Origin: Candidatus Borrarchaeum yapensis
GTDB taxonomy: Archaea; Asgardarchaeota; Sifarchaeia; Borrarchaeales; Borrarchaeaceae
DNA length: 64,000 bases
Direction of reading: 5' to 3'
Assembly: GCA_016840515.1 (NCBI GenBank)
Contig: JAEOSF010000011.1
Location: 1-64,000 of the forward strand
The notes under the pieces are model-generated. The model was not told the origin of the DNA. It did no database searches and saw only the letters and a list, made by a program, of their open reading frames with translations. The position numbers and the translations under genes were made by a program. Below, one piece after another: positions 46,247 through 55,784 of the stretch (within the stretch, counting starts at the first letter, position 1; the number at the start of each line of letters is the position of its first letter).

Positions 46247-46564
46247 TTAAGGGTTTAGAGCGTTAATTACTTTATCAGGATAGAATTTTATAATAGCCTC
46301 GAAATCGACACAGGGTAATACTTCGTACTCCAGTAGATCCATCCAATAGCGATTAAATATCGAAAAATCCCTCATATCACCCTCAGCCACATAGACACTT
46401 GTAGTTTGACCATAGGCACTAGGAAAGTCCCATGAAATGAAATTTAACCGTTTAAAAGCGTCCATTACTGTTGGATCCTTTCCCTTTAAAAAATCTGCAA
46501 AGCGCTGTAAAACCGCTGGCGTTTGTTCAGGCTTCCATCTAGATATTGCAACAATTCTTGGCAT
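46247..46564 (-). CDS. small DUF3303-like protein, paralogue 2
   Basis: Encodes 105 residues from ATG 46564 after ggagggagga. It shares the N-terminus MPRIVAISRWKPEQTPAVLQRF and the middle SWDFPSAYGQ with paralogue 1 (44565). A frame extension to 46618 is not needed. Convergent with the COG3199 gene, leaving 44 bases between. Function unknown; a likely local duplication. Confidence 0.75.
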   Translation of the reverse strand: MPRIVAISRWKPEQTPAVLQRFADFLKGKDPTVMDAFKRLNFISWDFPSAYGQTTSVYVAEGDMRDFSIFNRYWMDLLEYEVLPCVDFEAIIKFYPDKVINALNP

Positions 46565-46790
46565 GCAACTCCTCCCTCCAATTTTTTGTGAAATTAATTC
46601 AGTTATATAGTTATTCACTTTTATACTTTAACACTTTTGTATTAGTATGTATTAATAGAGATTTATATTAATAAATGCAATCTTATACAAATTGATAAAT
46701 ACAAAATGAGAGGGCTCTCTAATCAATAGATTACAGGCAACGAATGTATTGAAGAAAAAATAAAAAAGAATGAATTAATCTTTAGGATTA

Positions 46791-46987
46791 GTAAGCTACA
46801 TCACGCTAAAGCAATGAGGCTTCATGCTTTAACCAGAAGACTCTATACTTTTTGCGGAATTTCAGATGTCATATGTCTATAGTCATTAATTCTCTTCATA
46901 CCGTAGGTACACATCTACACCCCTTCCAGCAGAATGTATAAACTCCTCTCAATTCATCACCACGCTAAAGCTTCGGTGCTTTCTTGC
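46791..46987 (-). mobile_element. decayed TnpB 3' ends / duplicated omega-RNA-like right ends
   Basis: Two copies of the right-end motif of the intact tnpB element lie here: 46791-46822 matches 51802-51833 at most positions, including the shared tcacgctaaag, and 46955-46987 has a more diverged copy with a CACC/GGTG stem. Reading the minus strand into the first copy gives RVFWLKHEASLL and a stop, similar to TnpB C-termini. No intact TnpB frame exists here. The surrounding gap 46565-47006 has no other gene; an AT-rich inverted repeat (ttttgtatt at 46635 and aatacaaaa at 46698) is upstream of paralogue 2. Confidence 0.6.
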
Positions 46988-47006
46988 TTAATTATTAGTA
47001 ACTAAC

Positions 47007-48569
47007 TTACATCTGTTTTTGTGTGTGATACATTTTCCAACTTAGAATTGGATTCTTTGCGGCTTTTACTTCATCAATTCGCCCTATTGCTGTATTATAT
47101 GGTGTATTTAAGACAAAGTCCGTTTTATCATATGCTTCCTGCGCGATTTTTTTCATAATGTCGATAAACCGATCCATCGTCTCCTTCGGTTCTGTCTCGT
47201 TAGGTTCGATCATAAGAGCATTATCTACGATTAACGGGAAGAATATCGTTGGTGCATGAAAACCGTGATCCAATAGCCTTTTAGCTACTTCTACGGCCGA
47301 AATGTGCGTGTCATCATAGAGTGGTCTAGCTGATAAGACAGCTTCATGTTTTCGAGGCTTTGTGGGCTCGTATTTTAGGTCGTAGCCTTTTACATTCATT
47401 AGTTTTCGCATGATATAGTTTGCTGCTAAAACAGCGCTCTCTGATGCCTCTGTAAGACCTGGTGTTCCCATGGTTAAGATATAAGTAAATGCCTTGAGTA
47501 AAACGTTAAAGTTCCCATAGAACGATTTCACCTTACCTATCGAATGCGGTCGATCATAATTGAGCCAATATCTGTCATTGTTTGTATCGTACTCCACTGT
47601 GGGTAATGGAAGAAATTTTTCAAGATGCTCTTTCACTCCTACTGGTCCTGAACCTGGACCTCCACATCCATGCGGAGTTGAAAACGTTTTGTGCAGGTTA
47701 AAATGAACCACATCAAAGCCCATATCACCAGGTCTTGCCTTATTTAAAACTGCATTGAGATTTGCCCCATCGTAATATAATAAGCCTCCAACATCGTGAA
47801 TCGCTTTGGCAATCTCCACAATATCTTCCTCAAAGATGCCCAATGTATTTGGGTTTGTTAACATTAGACCTGCTGTACTTTCTGAAACAACAGAATTTAA
47901 TGCGTCAAGATCAACACAGCCTCTGTTATTACTCGGAATTACAATTACCTTAAATCCGTACATACCCGCAGTTGCAGGATTTGTACCATGTGCTGAGTCT
48001 GGAACGATTATTTCGCGTCTCTTGCCTAATTCTGCGTTAGATGCATGATACGCATGAATGATTGCAATACCTGCAAGTTCTCCATGGGCACCTGCTGCTG
48101 GTTGTAGAGTCACACGATTCATTCCTGCAATTTCTGCTAAGTATTTTTCAAGTCGATACATGACTTCAAGAGCACCTTGAACCGTAGATTCATCTTGATA
48201 GGGATGTATTTGAGTAAATTTCTCAAGGCTCGCAACTAGTTCGTTAATTTTTGGATTGTATTTCATGGTACAGCTACCAAGCGGATAGAAACCAAGATCT
48301 ACGCCATAATTCATCTGAGATAGTCGGGTAAAATGTCGAACGACCTCAACTTCTGAAACTTCAGGGAGATCAGGCGGTTGACTTCTTTTAAGAGATTCTG
48401 GAATAAACTGCAATACATCTCCAACTTCAGCTTTAATCTCTTTGTCAATATCGGGTAAAACATGCCCTATTCGACCACTTACACTCTGTTCAAAGATCAA
48501 TGGCTCAAGTTTCTTGCCATCTGGACTGTACCACGTCGCTTGTTTAAATATTCGTTCGTTGTTGCTCAT
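47007..48569 (-). CDS. gcvPB: glycine dehydrogenase (decarboxylating) subunit 2
   Basis: PLP-carrying half of the split glycine cleavage P-protein. PLP lysine is Lys294 in FNLHKTFSTPHGCGGPG. Other landmarks are LGSCTMKYNP and QPAAGAHGELAG. Length is 520 residues from ATG 48569, which has ggaggga upstream; 48587 would be a weaker start. gcvPA ends one base before it, and the pair acts as a heterotetramer in archaea and many bacteria. Confidence 0.96.
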   Translation of the reverse strand: MSNNERIFKQATWYSPDGKKLEPLIFEQSVSGRIGHVLPDIDKEIKAEVGDVLQFIPESLKRSQPPDLPEVSEVEVVRHFTRLSQMNYGVDLGFYPLGSCTMKYNPKINELVASLEKFTQIHPYQDESTVQGALEVMYRLEKYLAEIAGMNRVTLQPAAGAHGELAGIAIIHAYHASNAELGKRREIIVPDSAHGTNPATAGMYGFKVIVIPSNNRGCVDLDALNSVVSESTAGLMLTNPNTLGIFEEDIVEIAKAIHDVGGLLYYDGANLNAVLNKARPGDMGFDVVHFNLHKTFSTPHGCGGPGSGPVGVKEHLEKFLPLPTVEYDTNNDRYWLNYDRPHSIGKVKSFYGNFNVLLKAFTYILTMGTPGLTEASESAVLAANYIMRKLMNVKGYDLKYEPTKPRKHEAVLSARPLYDDTHISAVEVAKRLLDHGFHAPTIFFPLIVDNALMIEPNETEPKETMDRFIDIMKKIAQEAYDKTDFVLNTPYNTAIGRIDEVKAAKNPILSWKMYHTQKQM

Positions 48570-48570
48570 T

Positions 48571-49956
48571 TTATAAACTCCCTCCAATCTCCTGCAATGC
48601 AGTAATTAGCTTGTCCAATTCTTTTTTAGTATGGACCTCAGTAGTGCAGCATAAAGCAGTCTCTCCGAGTTCTGGAAATTCATTTGTAAGTAGTTTTCCA
48701 CCGTGAATACCTCGTGTTAAAAGGCGTTTATGGACATCTTCGATACTACCATCAAGGTTAGTTATTGTGAATTCGTTAAAATGTGCAGCATTAAATAGAG
48801 GCGCTCTAAATCCGTCAATTGCGTTAATTTTTTTCTGTAAATATTGAGCATTTGCCATACAAAGTTCACCAAGTTTTTTCATGCCTGTAGGACCCAAAGT
48901 AGACAGGTAAATTGCTGCAGTAATAGCAACTAGCGCTTCATTAGAGCAAATGTTTGAACACGCTCTTTCTCTTCGAATATGTTGTTCTCTTGCTGATAAC
49001 GTCAAGCAGTAACCCCTCATTGTTCCATCTACAGTAGTAGTCATGCCAACTAATCGGCCAGGTATCGTACGAACGAATTTCTTGTCATATCTAATCGCAA
49101 AAATTCCTAATAACGGTCCACCAAAACTTGTTGGTAAACCAAGTGGTTGACCCTCGCCTATTACAATGTCAGCTCCGTAGTCACCTGGGGCTTTTAAAAC
49201 GCCAAGGGACATAGGGTTTACGCCAACTACAAAGAGTGCATTATTTTTTTCGGCTATTTCTTTGATTTCTTTTACTTGCGACTCAAGAACGCCAAAATAA
49301 TTTGGATTTTCAATGTAAATACCTGCAGTCTCATTAGATGCTTTTGCATCTAACTCATCAAGATAAAGCATCCCTGTCTCTTTATCGAACCCAACTTCTG
49401 TGATTTTTGCAAGAACACCTCTAGAAAACATCTCTAGAGTTGATCTTCTCTCTGGAGATATCGAACGTGGCACTATAAACTCGTTGCGTTTAGTAGCCCG
49501 CATAGCAGTCAAGGCGGCTTCTCCAAGACCACTTCCCCAGTCATATAAGCTAGCATTTGCAGCATCCATGCCAGTTAACTCACAAATTAGACTTTGATAT
49601 TCAAAAAGCGCTTGTAATGACCCTTGACTAATTTCAGGTTGGTATGGGGTGTAAGCTGTATAAAATTCGGACCGCATAGCTAACTGAGGCACATGGGCAG
49701 GAATATAGTGATTCCATACACCCCCTCCAAGAAATGTTGGCATTTCATTGGCACTTACATTTTTATTTGCAATTTGTTTCAACTCTAAAAGGACTTCATA
49801 TTCGGACATTGGGCCAGGCAATTCAATATCCTTTTTCAATCTAACAGCTTGAGGTATATCAGCAAATAATTCCTCGATATCTGTAACACTAATTTCTTCC
49901 ATCATTTTCTTTTTAATTTCAGGCACATTTGGTAAATAAGAATGTGTAAAATCCAT
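48571..49956 (-). CDS. gcvPA: glycine dehydrogenase (decarboxylating) subunit 1
   Basis: Other half of the split P-protein. Landmarks are FLGGGVWNHYIPAHVPQL, YTPYQPEISQGSLQALFEYQSLICELTGMDAANASLYD and GRLVGMTTTVDG. It lacks the PLP lysine, as expected. ATG 49956 is chosen because aaaggag lies eight bases before it; starts at 49962 and 49965 are closer than ideal. 461 residues. Second-to-last gene of the gcvT-gcvH-gcvPA-gcvPB operon. Confidence 0.95.
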   Translation of the reverse strand: MDFTHSYLPNVPEIKKKMMEEISVTDIEELFADIPQAVRLKKDIELPGPMSEYEVLLELKQIANKNVSANEMPTFLGGGVWNHYIPAHVPQLAMRSEFYTAYTPYQPEISQGSLQALFEYQSLICELTGMDAANASLYDWGSGLGEAALTAMRATKRNEFIVPRSISPERRSTLEMFSRGVLAKITEVGFDKETGMLYLDELDAKASNETAGIYIENPNYFGVLESQVKEIKEIAEKNNALFVVGVNPMSLGVLKAPGDYGADIVIGEGQPLGLPTSFGGPLLGIFAIRYDKKFVRTIPGRLVGMTTTVDGTMRGYCLTLSAREQHIRRERACSNICSNEALVAITAAIYLSTLGPTGMKKLGELCMANAQYLQKKINAIDGFRAPLFNAAHFNEFTITNLDGSIEDVHKRLLTRGIHGGKLLTNEFPELGETALCCTTEVHTKKELDKLITALQEIGGSL

Positions 49957-50007
49957 TGGCATCACTCCTTTGTTGAAGATACCAAAAATAGGTAATTATT
50001 TTTATTC

Positions 50008-50421
50008 CTAATGCTCCTCCATGAGTTTTTTGATGTACTCTGCGTAGGATTCTGCATTCATTAGGTTTGCAAGATCAGCCTCTAAGTTTGAAGGAACTAT
50101 CACGATCATCCATCCCTCTCCATAAGGCCCTGTATTCACTAATTCTGGTTCATCATCAAGTCTCGTATTGAAGTCAGTTATAGCACCACTAACAGGGGCA
50201 TACAAGTCTGAAACAGCTTTAACTGATTCAACTATTCCAAAAGCCTTCATCTGTTCCACAGCTACTCCTTTCTCGGGTAACTCGACGTACACAATATCTT
50301 TTAGGAGTTTTTGTGCATAATCGTCAATTCCTACGGTCACTTTATTGTTTTCTACCTTTGCCCATTCATGTTCCTTAGTGTAATACAATCCTTCTTGTAT
50401 TTCATAATCGCCAACCTTCAT
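50008..50421 (-). CDS. gcvH: glycine cleavage system H protein
   Basis: Lipoyl carrier that shuttles the methylamine between P, T and L proteins. Lipoylation site Lys68 is in FGIVESVKAVSDLYAPVSG. Length is 137 residues, somewhat longer than many (about 128). It needs a lipoylating enzyme; an LplA homologue is at 16219-17316. Lipoamide dehydrogenase is not in the window. Confidence 0.95.
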   Translation of the reverse strand: MKVGDYEIQEGLYYTKEHEWAKVENNKVTVGIDDYAQKLLKDIVYVELPEKGVAVEQMKAFGIVESVKAVSDLYAPVSGAITDFNTRLDDEPELVNTGPYGEGWMIVIVPSNLEADLANLMNAESYAEYIKKLMEEH

Positions 50422-50500
50422 CCAGTTTCACCTCAAATCATTTCTTTTCTCCTTCTCATCTTTAGAGAGGATGAAAAAAAGGTGGAGAAAGACGTTTAAT

Positions 50501-51706
50501 TTACATTATCCGCTTTCGACCGTATTTCTTTATATCATAAAATGGCGGTTCCACTACACGTGCTTTTTTAGGTGCGCCACGGATAATAATATCGAATTCA
50601 GAGCCAATATCTGAGTACACTGTCTTCACAAATGCAAGTCCAATTCCAACTTTTCGAACGGGTGACATTGTTCCACTTGTGACTTCACCGATATTATGCT
50701 CGCCTACGCGAACTTCATAACCATGGCGGGGTACTCCGCGATCTAAAAGTTCAAAACGTACTATGACTTTCTCTAAGCCCTCTTCCTTTTGTTTTACTAA
50801 GGCATCTTTTCCGATAAATGTCTCTTTATTAAGATCGACCGAAAATCCTAGAGACGCTTCAAAAGGAGTAGTTCTATCAATAGCTACAGAAGGACGTTGC
50901 TCCTCCCACGCCTCAGATCCATAAAGTGTATAACCGGCCTCTATTCGCAGCGTGTCTCTTGATCCAAGTGCGGCCTCTACAATGTCAAATTCTGCGCCAG
51001 CCTCCAAAATGGCATCATATACTTTCTGTACTTTCCTTGAAGGGTGCCTTTTTGCTGGATCTGGATGATAAGACTTTGTATCCTCAATCCATACCTCCCA
51101 ACCGTTTTCCCCTGTATAACCGATGTGAGAAAGCAAGACATTCTCTCCAGCAACAATTGCGGATGGTTCAATGTAATTCCACTTAAAGTTTAAGGGAACG
51201 TCTGTCAGTTTTTGCACCGTTTCTGTTGCTTTTGGCCCTTGAATACTCACTAATGCATAATCATGCGTCTTGTTTTCTATTTTGACATCAAAATCAGGTT
51301 TCGTTTTTTTAGCAAAAGAGATAATGCATTTAAACCATGCATCAAGTTTATTCACATTAACCGCATTCGTTGATAGAAAGAAATAATCATCCGCCAACTT
51401 GTAGGGCATAATGTCATCCTTCATCGCACCTCGTTCGTTGCACACACAAGAATATTGTGCTTGCTTCAGTTTAAGTTTATTCACGTCATTACTAGTAACA
51501 TAATTCAAAAACTCAGCTGAATTTTCTCCACGTACAAAGAATTCCCCCATATGAGATGCATCGAAAATACCAACGCCTTCTCTCACAGCCATATGTTCCT
51601 TAATAGTACCTGTTGTTTCGAAGAGTACAGGCATGTCCCATCCAGCAAAGTCGACGATTCGAGCCTTCTTTACGTGGTTTTCATAAAGATGGGTTCTATC
51701 GACCAT
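50501..51706 (-). CDS. gcvT: glycine cleavage system T protein (aminomethyltransferase)
   Basis: Transfers the methylene group to tetrahydrofolate (or tetrahydromethanopterin). FDASHMGEF and QYSCVCNERGAMKDD open the T domain, and GYTGENGWEVW and AALGSRDTLRIEAGYTLYG are conserved binding parts; the C-terminal barrel has GVPRHGYEV and GEVTSGTMSP. 401 residues. First gene of the operon on this strand, with gaggtggaggg upstream. A TATACATGTATA palindrome lies 50 bases before the start. Confidence 0.95.
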   Translation of the reverse strand: MVDRTHLYENHVKKARIVDFAGWDMPVLFETTGTIKEHMAVREGVGIFDASHMGEFFVRGENSAEFLNYVTSNDVNKLKLKQAQYSCVCNERGAMKDDIMPYKLADDYFFLSTNAVNVNKLDAWFKCIISFAKKTKPDFDVKIENKTHDYALVSIQGPKATETVQKLTDVPLNFKWNYIEPSAIVAGENVLLSHIGYTGENGWEVWIEDTKSYHPDPAKRHPSRKVQKVYDAILEAGAEFDIVEAALGSRDTLRIEAGYTLYGSEAWEEQRPSVAIDRTTPFEASLGFSVDLNKETFIGKDALVKQKEEGLEKVIVRFELLDRGVPRHGYEVRVGEHNIGEVTSGTMSPVRKVGIGLAFVKTVYSDIGSEFDIIIRGAPKKARVVEPPFYDIKKYGRKRIM

Positions 51707-51755
51707 GATTGGCCCTCCACCTCTCCCTAAAGAGAGAATTCATCAAAATTATATT

Positions 51756-51767
51756 TATACATGTATA
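51756..51767. promoter_or_regulatory. perfect palindrome TATACATGTATA upstream of the gcv operon
   Basis: Twelve-base palindrome 50 bases before gcvT, within a TATA-rich region. It could be an operator or part of the promoter. No glycine riboswitch is visible in this short leader. Confidence 0.4.
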
Positions 51768-51801
51768 CATTTCTAATATAAAGTATTATTGGCAAAGGAT
51801 C

Positions 51802-53074
51802 GTAAACTACCTCACGCTAAAGAGGTGAGGCTTATAGCTGTACTTGGTCTCAGTCCTCTTCTATGCAACAGAAGAGTTTCAACGTCATCATACGCTAAAT
51901 CATGGGCGTGTTTACTGAAACCCAGCCCGATAATCCGCCTATAGCGTTGGGCTATATTTCGTGCACCGTTTAAATCGGAATTAAGAGTATAACCACAAGT
52001 AAAGCATTCAAAGAAGCCCCGATGACGTCGGGTGTTTCGAGTATGACACCGACTACACTCCTGGCTGGTGTAGTGGGGTCTGACATACACCACTCTCACC
52101 CCTTTCAGAGTTGCTTTGTACTCTATGAAGCGTTGCAGTTCCCTGAAGGCCCACTTGTGTACCCACCTATTGTACTTTGCGGTCTGCCTGATATAACTCA
52201 GGTCCTCCATCACCAACACGTCCCCCTCGAACAATGGCTCCACAATTCGTTTGGAAACGTTGTGGTTGACCCAGGTCATAAACCGTTTCCACGTACCACT
52301 TGCGCGCTGCAATTTACGTCGTGCGGCACGTGTGCCTTTAGACTGGAGTTCAGCCACCAAGCGCTCCCAGAGGATTCGTTGTTGTTTGATACTGCCAAAG
52401 AAGTTGCCGTCACTGGTTACCGCCAGGGTATTCACTCCCAGATCGACACCCCGTATTTTACAGTGGTTGCTAGTGTTTGGCTGGATGTCGATCCGTTTGG
52501 AGAAGGTAAAGCAGAAGAAGAACCGACCTTTATAGTCCTTGATGAGGGTGCTCTCGCCCAGTTTCGACTCCAGATACGGCTCAAATACTTCAGGAATTAG
52601 TATATTGAATTTTACACGTCCCTTAATAGTCGACAACGAAAGACGCGTCCAGTCTTTGGATATGGAGGCACACCTCGGGAAATTATACCTGATAGACAGT
52701 TCTGGGGAAACTTCGGGTTTGGATTGCGCCTTTTTGACCATTTCGACCGCTTGTGTAAGAGCATTGATCACCAGTTGCGCCTGTAGTCCAAAGCGCTCTT
52801 TCACCTCAGCATAACACCATTGTTGCAATTGTGCCTTCGAGGTAATGTGATGTCGCCAGGCGGTATCAATGCAAAATTGAACTGCTTGAGCATAGACCCT
52901 CATGGTGTCATTCAATACTTCAGAAACCTCAGCCAGTTTGACTTTGGCGGTGGCAACCACTTTCATAAGATAATACTGTGGTCGTGTCATTATTTAAAGG
53001 TGGAGAGACCCTAGTGTAAATGAAACGTTGCCTCAATTCCTCCCCACCCTTAAGGGTCGGGACTTCCTTGAGGC
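51802..53074 (-). mobile_element. IS605-family (IS1341-type) element carrying only tnpB
   Basis: Left end at 53030-53074: outer stem GCCTCAA/TTGAGGC with an inner hairpin ACCCTTAAGGGT and flanking CCC/GGG. Right end at 51802-51833: stem CCTCAC/GTGAGG that includes the tnpB stop codon. No TnpA transposase is present, so the element moves only with help. GC is clearly higher than in neighbours, which points to recent arrival. Inserted between gcvT and the peptidase gene. Confidence 0.85.
51812..52990 (-). CDS. tnpB: RNA-guided endonuclease TnpB (IS605 OrfB)
   Basis: Ancestor-type relative of Cas12. RuvC residues are all present: Asp183 (GVDLGVNTLA), Glu262 (VLVMEDLSY) and Asp339 (SDLNGARNI). 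Zinc finger cysteines are 312, 315, 329 and 332 (ECSRCHT and ECFTCGYT). So the protein is probably active. 392 residues. The end of the gene overlaps the right-end stem, where omega-RNAs are normally encoded. Codon use is more GC-rich than neighbours. Confidence 0.95.
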   Translation of the reverse strand: MTRPQYYLMKVVATAKVKLAEVSEVLNDTMRVYAQAVQFCIDTAWRHHITSKAQLQQWCYAEVKERFGLQAQLVINALTQAVEMVKKAQSKPEVSPELSIRYNFPRCASISKDWTRLSLSTIKGRVKFNILIPEVFEPYLESKLGESTLIKDYKGRFFFCFTFSKRIDIQPNTSNHCKIRGVDLGVNTLAVTSDGNFFGSIKQQRILWERLVAELQSKGTRAARRKLQRASGTWKRFMTWVNHNVSKRIVEPLFEGDVLVMEDLSYIRQTAKYNRWVHKWAFRELQRFIEYKATLKGVRVVYVRPHYTSQECSRCHTRNTRRHRGFFECFTCGYTLNSDLNGARNIAQRYRRIIGLGFSKHAHDLAYDDVETLLLHRRGLRPSTAISLTSLA

Positions 53075-53158
53075 TACTTTATGAGAACGTTGCAGAAACG
53101 CTAAGAAATTAGACAGGAAAACCAGAATATTAAAAAAAATGTAAAATTTAAAAAAAAC

Positions 53159-54304
53159 TTAATTAATTCCAGCGAGACGTTCAGCTATAGCTGTTGCCGC
53201 TTTTGCTGTCTTTTCGATTTTATCTACATCAACTTTATCGCAACTATCGCTCTCTTGATGATAGTCCTCGTAAGGCCAGAAAATGAGCAATACTGACGGA
53301 ATACCTTCTTCAAAAAATGGCCAGTGGTCGCTAGCTGGAAGCATTTCTGGATTCCATTGGATATCAAATTCATCTTTGATGGATTGCTCAAGAGCCTCAG
53401 CAACTTGTTGTTGGAAACTTTCAGGAGCCACCCAGACCCATAAATAATCTCCTACGCCCGTCATGTCTAAGTTTATGACGTTTTTTATTCTAGCAATATT
53501 GGAGGGGTCTTTTTCTTTTAGTGTTTTGACATAATAATATGATCCATAGAAGAGATATTCTTCAGCCGCAAATGCCGCAAATTTTACGGTCTTTTTTGTT
53601 CCGCCCTTCTCGACTAAAGCCTTTGCAACTCTCAACATACTGTCTACTCCGCTTGCATTGTCACAGGCTCCACGTGAACCAAAAGCAGAATCATAATGTG
53701 CTATTACGAAAATCTCATCGCTGCTTTCCGAGCCTTTTAGAGTACCGATCACATTTTGCGTTTCAAGACCGGGTACAAGTTTTCCAGCAATATCCATTCG
53801 TACGCGTATTTCTTCGCCTGCTGTTAGTTTTTTCTGGAAAGATTCATGGATCTCCTGACTAACCATAACATAGGGGGCACATCCGTATGATTTACCTATA
53901 TCTAAAAGACAGAAATTAATAGCTGGTCCATCTACATGAGCTACAATATAACCAAGGTGATTGCCATTATCATCGACTACAGCGTATTTAGGCCATTCAA
54001 AAAGCTTCGGAATCAAGTACATGATCCCCACATACTCTATTTTGCCTTCTATGCCACCCTCTGGTGTACTATCACTAAACATAAAAACGCCAGTTGGTAT
54101 TTCCTTCTTTTCTGGCGACAGCATCTCCAATTTTGGTTCCCGGACTATGTCCCAGCCAACAAACTTGAATTTTTGAACTTCAACTTCTAATCCAATTTCT
54201 TTCATTTTTCCTGCAACATATTCGGCTGCTTTCTTATCGGCTTCTGTCCCTGACCGTCGATTGCCAATTGTCTCTGAAAGATATCTTGTTACCTCACTTT
54301 CCAT
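53159..54304 (-). CDS. M28-family zinc aminopeptidase
   Basis: Two-zinc peptidase of 381 residues. Ligands are visible in order: VIAHYDSAFGSRGACDNASGVD (His, Asp), AAFAAEEYLFYGS (Glu catalytic and Glu ligand), NLDMTG (Asp) and the final His in YEDYHQESDSCDKVD. A protease-associated-like insert covers about residues 90-185. No signal peptide is seen, so it is probably intracellular. Stands alone after the TnpB element. Confidence 0.88.
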   Translation of the reverse strand: MESEVTRYLSETIGNRRSGTEADKKAAEYVAGKMKEIGLEVEVQKFKFVGWDIVREPKLEMLSPEKKEIPTGVFMFSDSTPEGGIEGKIEYVGIMYLIPKLFEWPKYAVVDDNGNHLGYIVAHVDGPAINFCLLDIGKSYGCAPYVMVSQEIHESFQKKLTAGEEIRVRMDIAGKLVPGLETQNVIGTLKGSESSDEIFVIAHYDSAFGSRGACDNASGVDSMLRVAKALVEKGGTKKTVKFAAFAAEEYLFYGSYYYVKTLKEKDPSNIARIKNVINLDMTGVGDYLWVWVAPESFQQQVAEALEQSIKDEFDIQWNPEMLPASDHWPFFEEGIPSVLLIFWPYEDYHQESDSCDKVDVDKIEKTAKAATAIAERLAGIN

Positions 54305-54469
54305 TTGAATTCACCTGTTCAATAACAATTAGTTAAAATCGTCCTTCCTTTATTTGACTTATAAATGTTAGTTTTGAGTAGAAAGTCAAAGCAATGTCAA
54401 AGCAAAGTCAAAGATTGAAAAAATAAGATTATAGAAAAAGGAAGACTTTTTTTAGAACGCTTAACGTTT

Positions 54470-55714
54470 TTAACGAGAGATGGTTTCCTGTACTTTTGAT
54501 AAAACAATTACCGCACCAATAATAGGCAAAATAGCAAGTATGAGATACATAATTCTTAAGCCAAATATTTCAGCCATAATCCCTGCTATTATCGTCCCAG
54601 TCACCGCTCCAAAGGTGATAGCGGAATTTAAAAAGCCCATAGCCTCATTATGTTTGTCCGCAGGCGTAACATCTGATACGAAAGCACTTCCTCCAGTATA
54701 AATGCTTGCAAACACAAATGCATTAAGGACTTGAACTACAATAAGTACATAGAGATTGTATGAGAGCGCATAGAGTACCAGCACCGATGACGTCCCCACC
54801 AATCCAAACAAAATGATTAGTTTTCTTCCTTTCATATCAGATAGCTTACCAACAGGCGTCATAATGAATGCTGAAATCCCCAAATTGATAGCAATAAGGA
54901 TTCCAATCCATGTTGTCGAAACTATAGTCGCAAAGAAAATGGATAATAGAGCAAATGATCCCCAATAAGCACTATATCTAAAGAATAAAGAGATATAAAA
55001 CCAACGTAAGCCTTTTTCTTTTAAATACGTGCTTTCGCCACTTTTCGGTATGAATCGATTTTTCAAAGCGATTATAATCTTTCTGAAGTTTCTTTCTTTA
55101 ACAATGTCGGTTTTTGTCTCTCTCAAGAAGGTAATCGTTATTACAGCTGCGAGAACTGCAAGCATGCACCCAAAATAGAAGGTCATCGCAAAACTGAAAA
55201 GTTCAGTGATTGCCCCGCTTGAAAAAGAGCCTACTGCCCACCCCAATGAGGTCCCAGAATTTAAATATCCTAAGTTTTTACCCTTCTCTCGTGGTTTTGA
55301 GTATTCAGAGACCATACCCATTACACAAGGGGAAAAACCTGCGGCAATAAAGCCAAAAAGCCCCATTACTAAAATTAAAGTTACTGGGAGTGCAATAAAA
55401 GAAATCAAGATAAAGATGACTGCTGATCCAAACAAACTAAAGATTACGAAGGGTTTTCGCTTCCCCATAATATCAGACAGCGACCCCATAATTATGGCTG
55501 TCACTGCATTAACTCCGAAGAATGTGCCAGCTATCAAACTCGCTTGAAAAAGGGAAGCGCCTAATACAGTTGTTGCATAAAGAGGGATTATAACGAAGGG
55601 TATGATTGTTACCGTATTAAAGAGCCAATTTACGATAATAATTGGCAACATCCAATTATTTGCAGTATTATTATTTGCAGAATTCAAGAATTCACATCCT
55701 TTTTTCAATCCCAT
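54470..55714 (-). CDS. major facilitator superfamily transporter
   Basis: Twelve membrane helices in 414 residues. Loop 2-3 has GSLSDIMGKRKPFV, the MFS signature GxLxDxxGRR, and its repeat in the second half is GKLSDMKGRKLII. Substrate is unknown. Divergence from drug-efflux families cannot be judged by eye. Confidence 0.88.
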   Translation of the reverse strand: MGLKKGCEFLNSANNNTANNWMLPIIIVNWLFNTVTIIPFVIIPLYATTVLGASLFQASLIAGTFFGVNAVTAIIMGSLSDIMGKRKPFVIFSLFGSAVIFILISFIALPVTLILVMGLFGFIAAGFSPCVMGMVSEYSKPREKGKNLGYLNSGTSLGWAVGSFSSGAITELFSFAMTFYFGCMLAVLAAVITITFLRETKTDIVKERNFRKIIIALKNRFIPKSGESTYLKEKGLRWFYISLFFRYSAYWGSFALLSIFFATIVSTTWIGILIAINLGISAFIMTPVGKLSDMKGRKLIILFGLVGTSSVLVLYALSYNLYVLIVVQVLNAFVFASIYTGGSAFVSDVTPADKHNEAMGFLNSAITFGAVTGTIIAGIMAEIFGLRIMYLILAILPIIGAVIVLSKVQETISR

Positions 55715-55784
55715 AATTTTTAACTATTTTTTTTCATAGAATTAGCCCGCAAAATATAAAATAGTCTACACCTTTAACTCAATT

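Noticed and set aside
52022..52600. Plus-strand 192-codon frame across tnpB
   Set aside because: Antisense shadow of the higher-GC tnpB gene; no homology pattern.
53024..53093. Direct repeat aacgttgc on both sides of the tnpB left end as a target-site duplication
   Set aside because: IS605-type elements do not make target duplications and both copies are at the same end, so it is probably chance.
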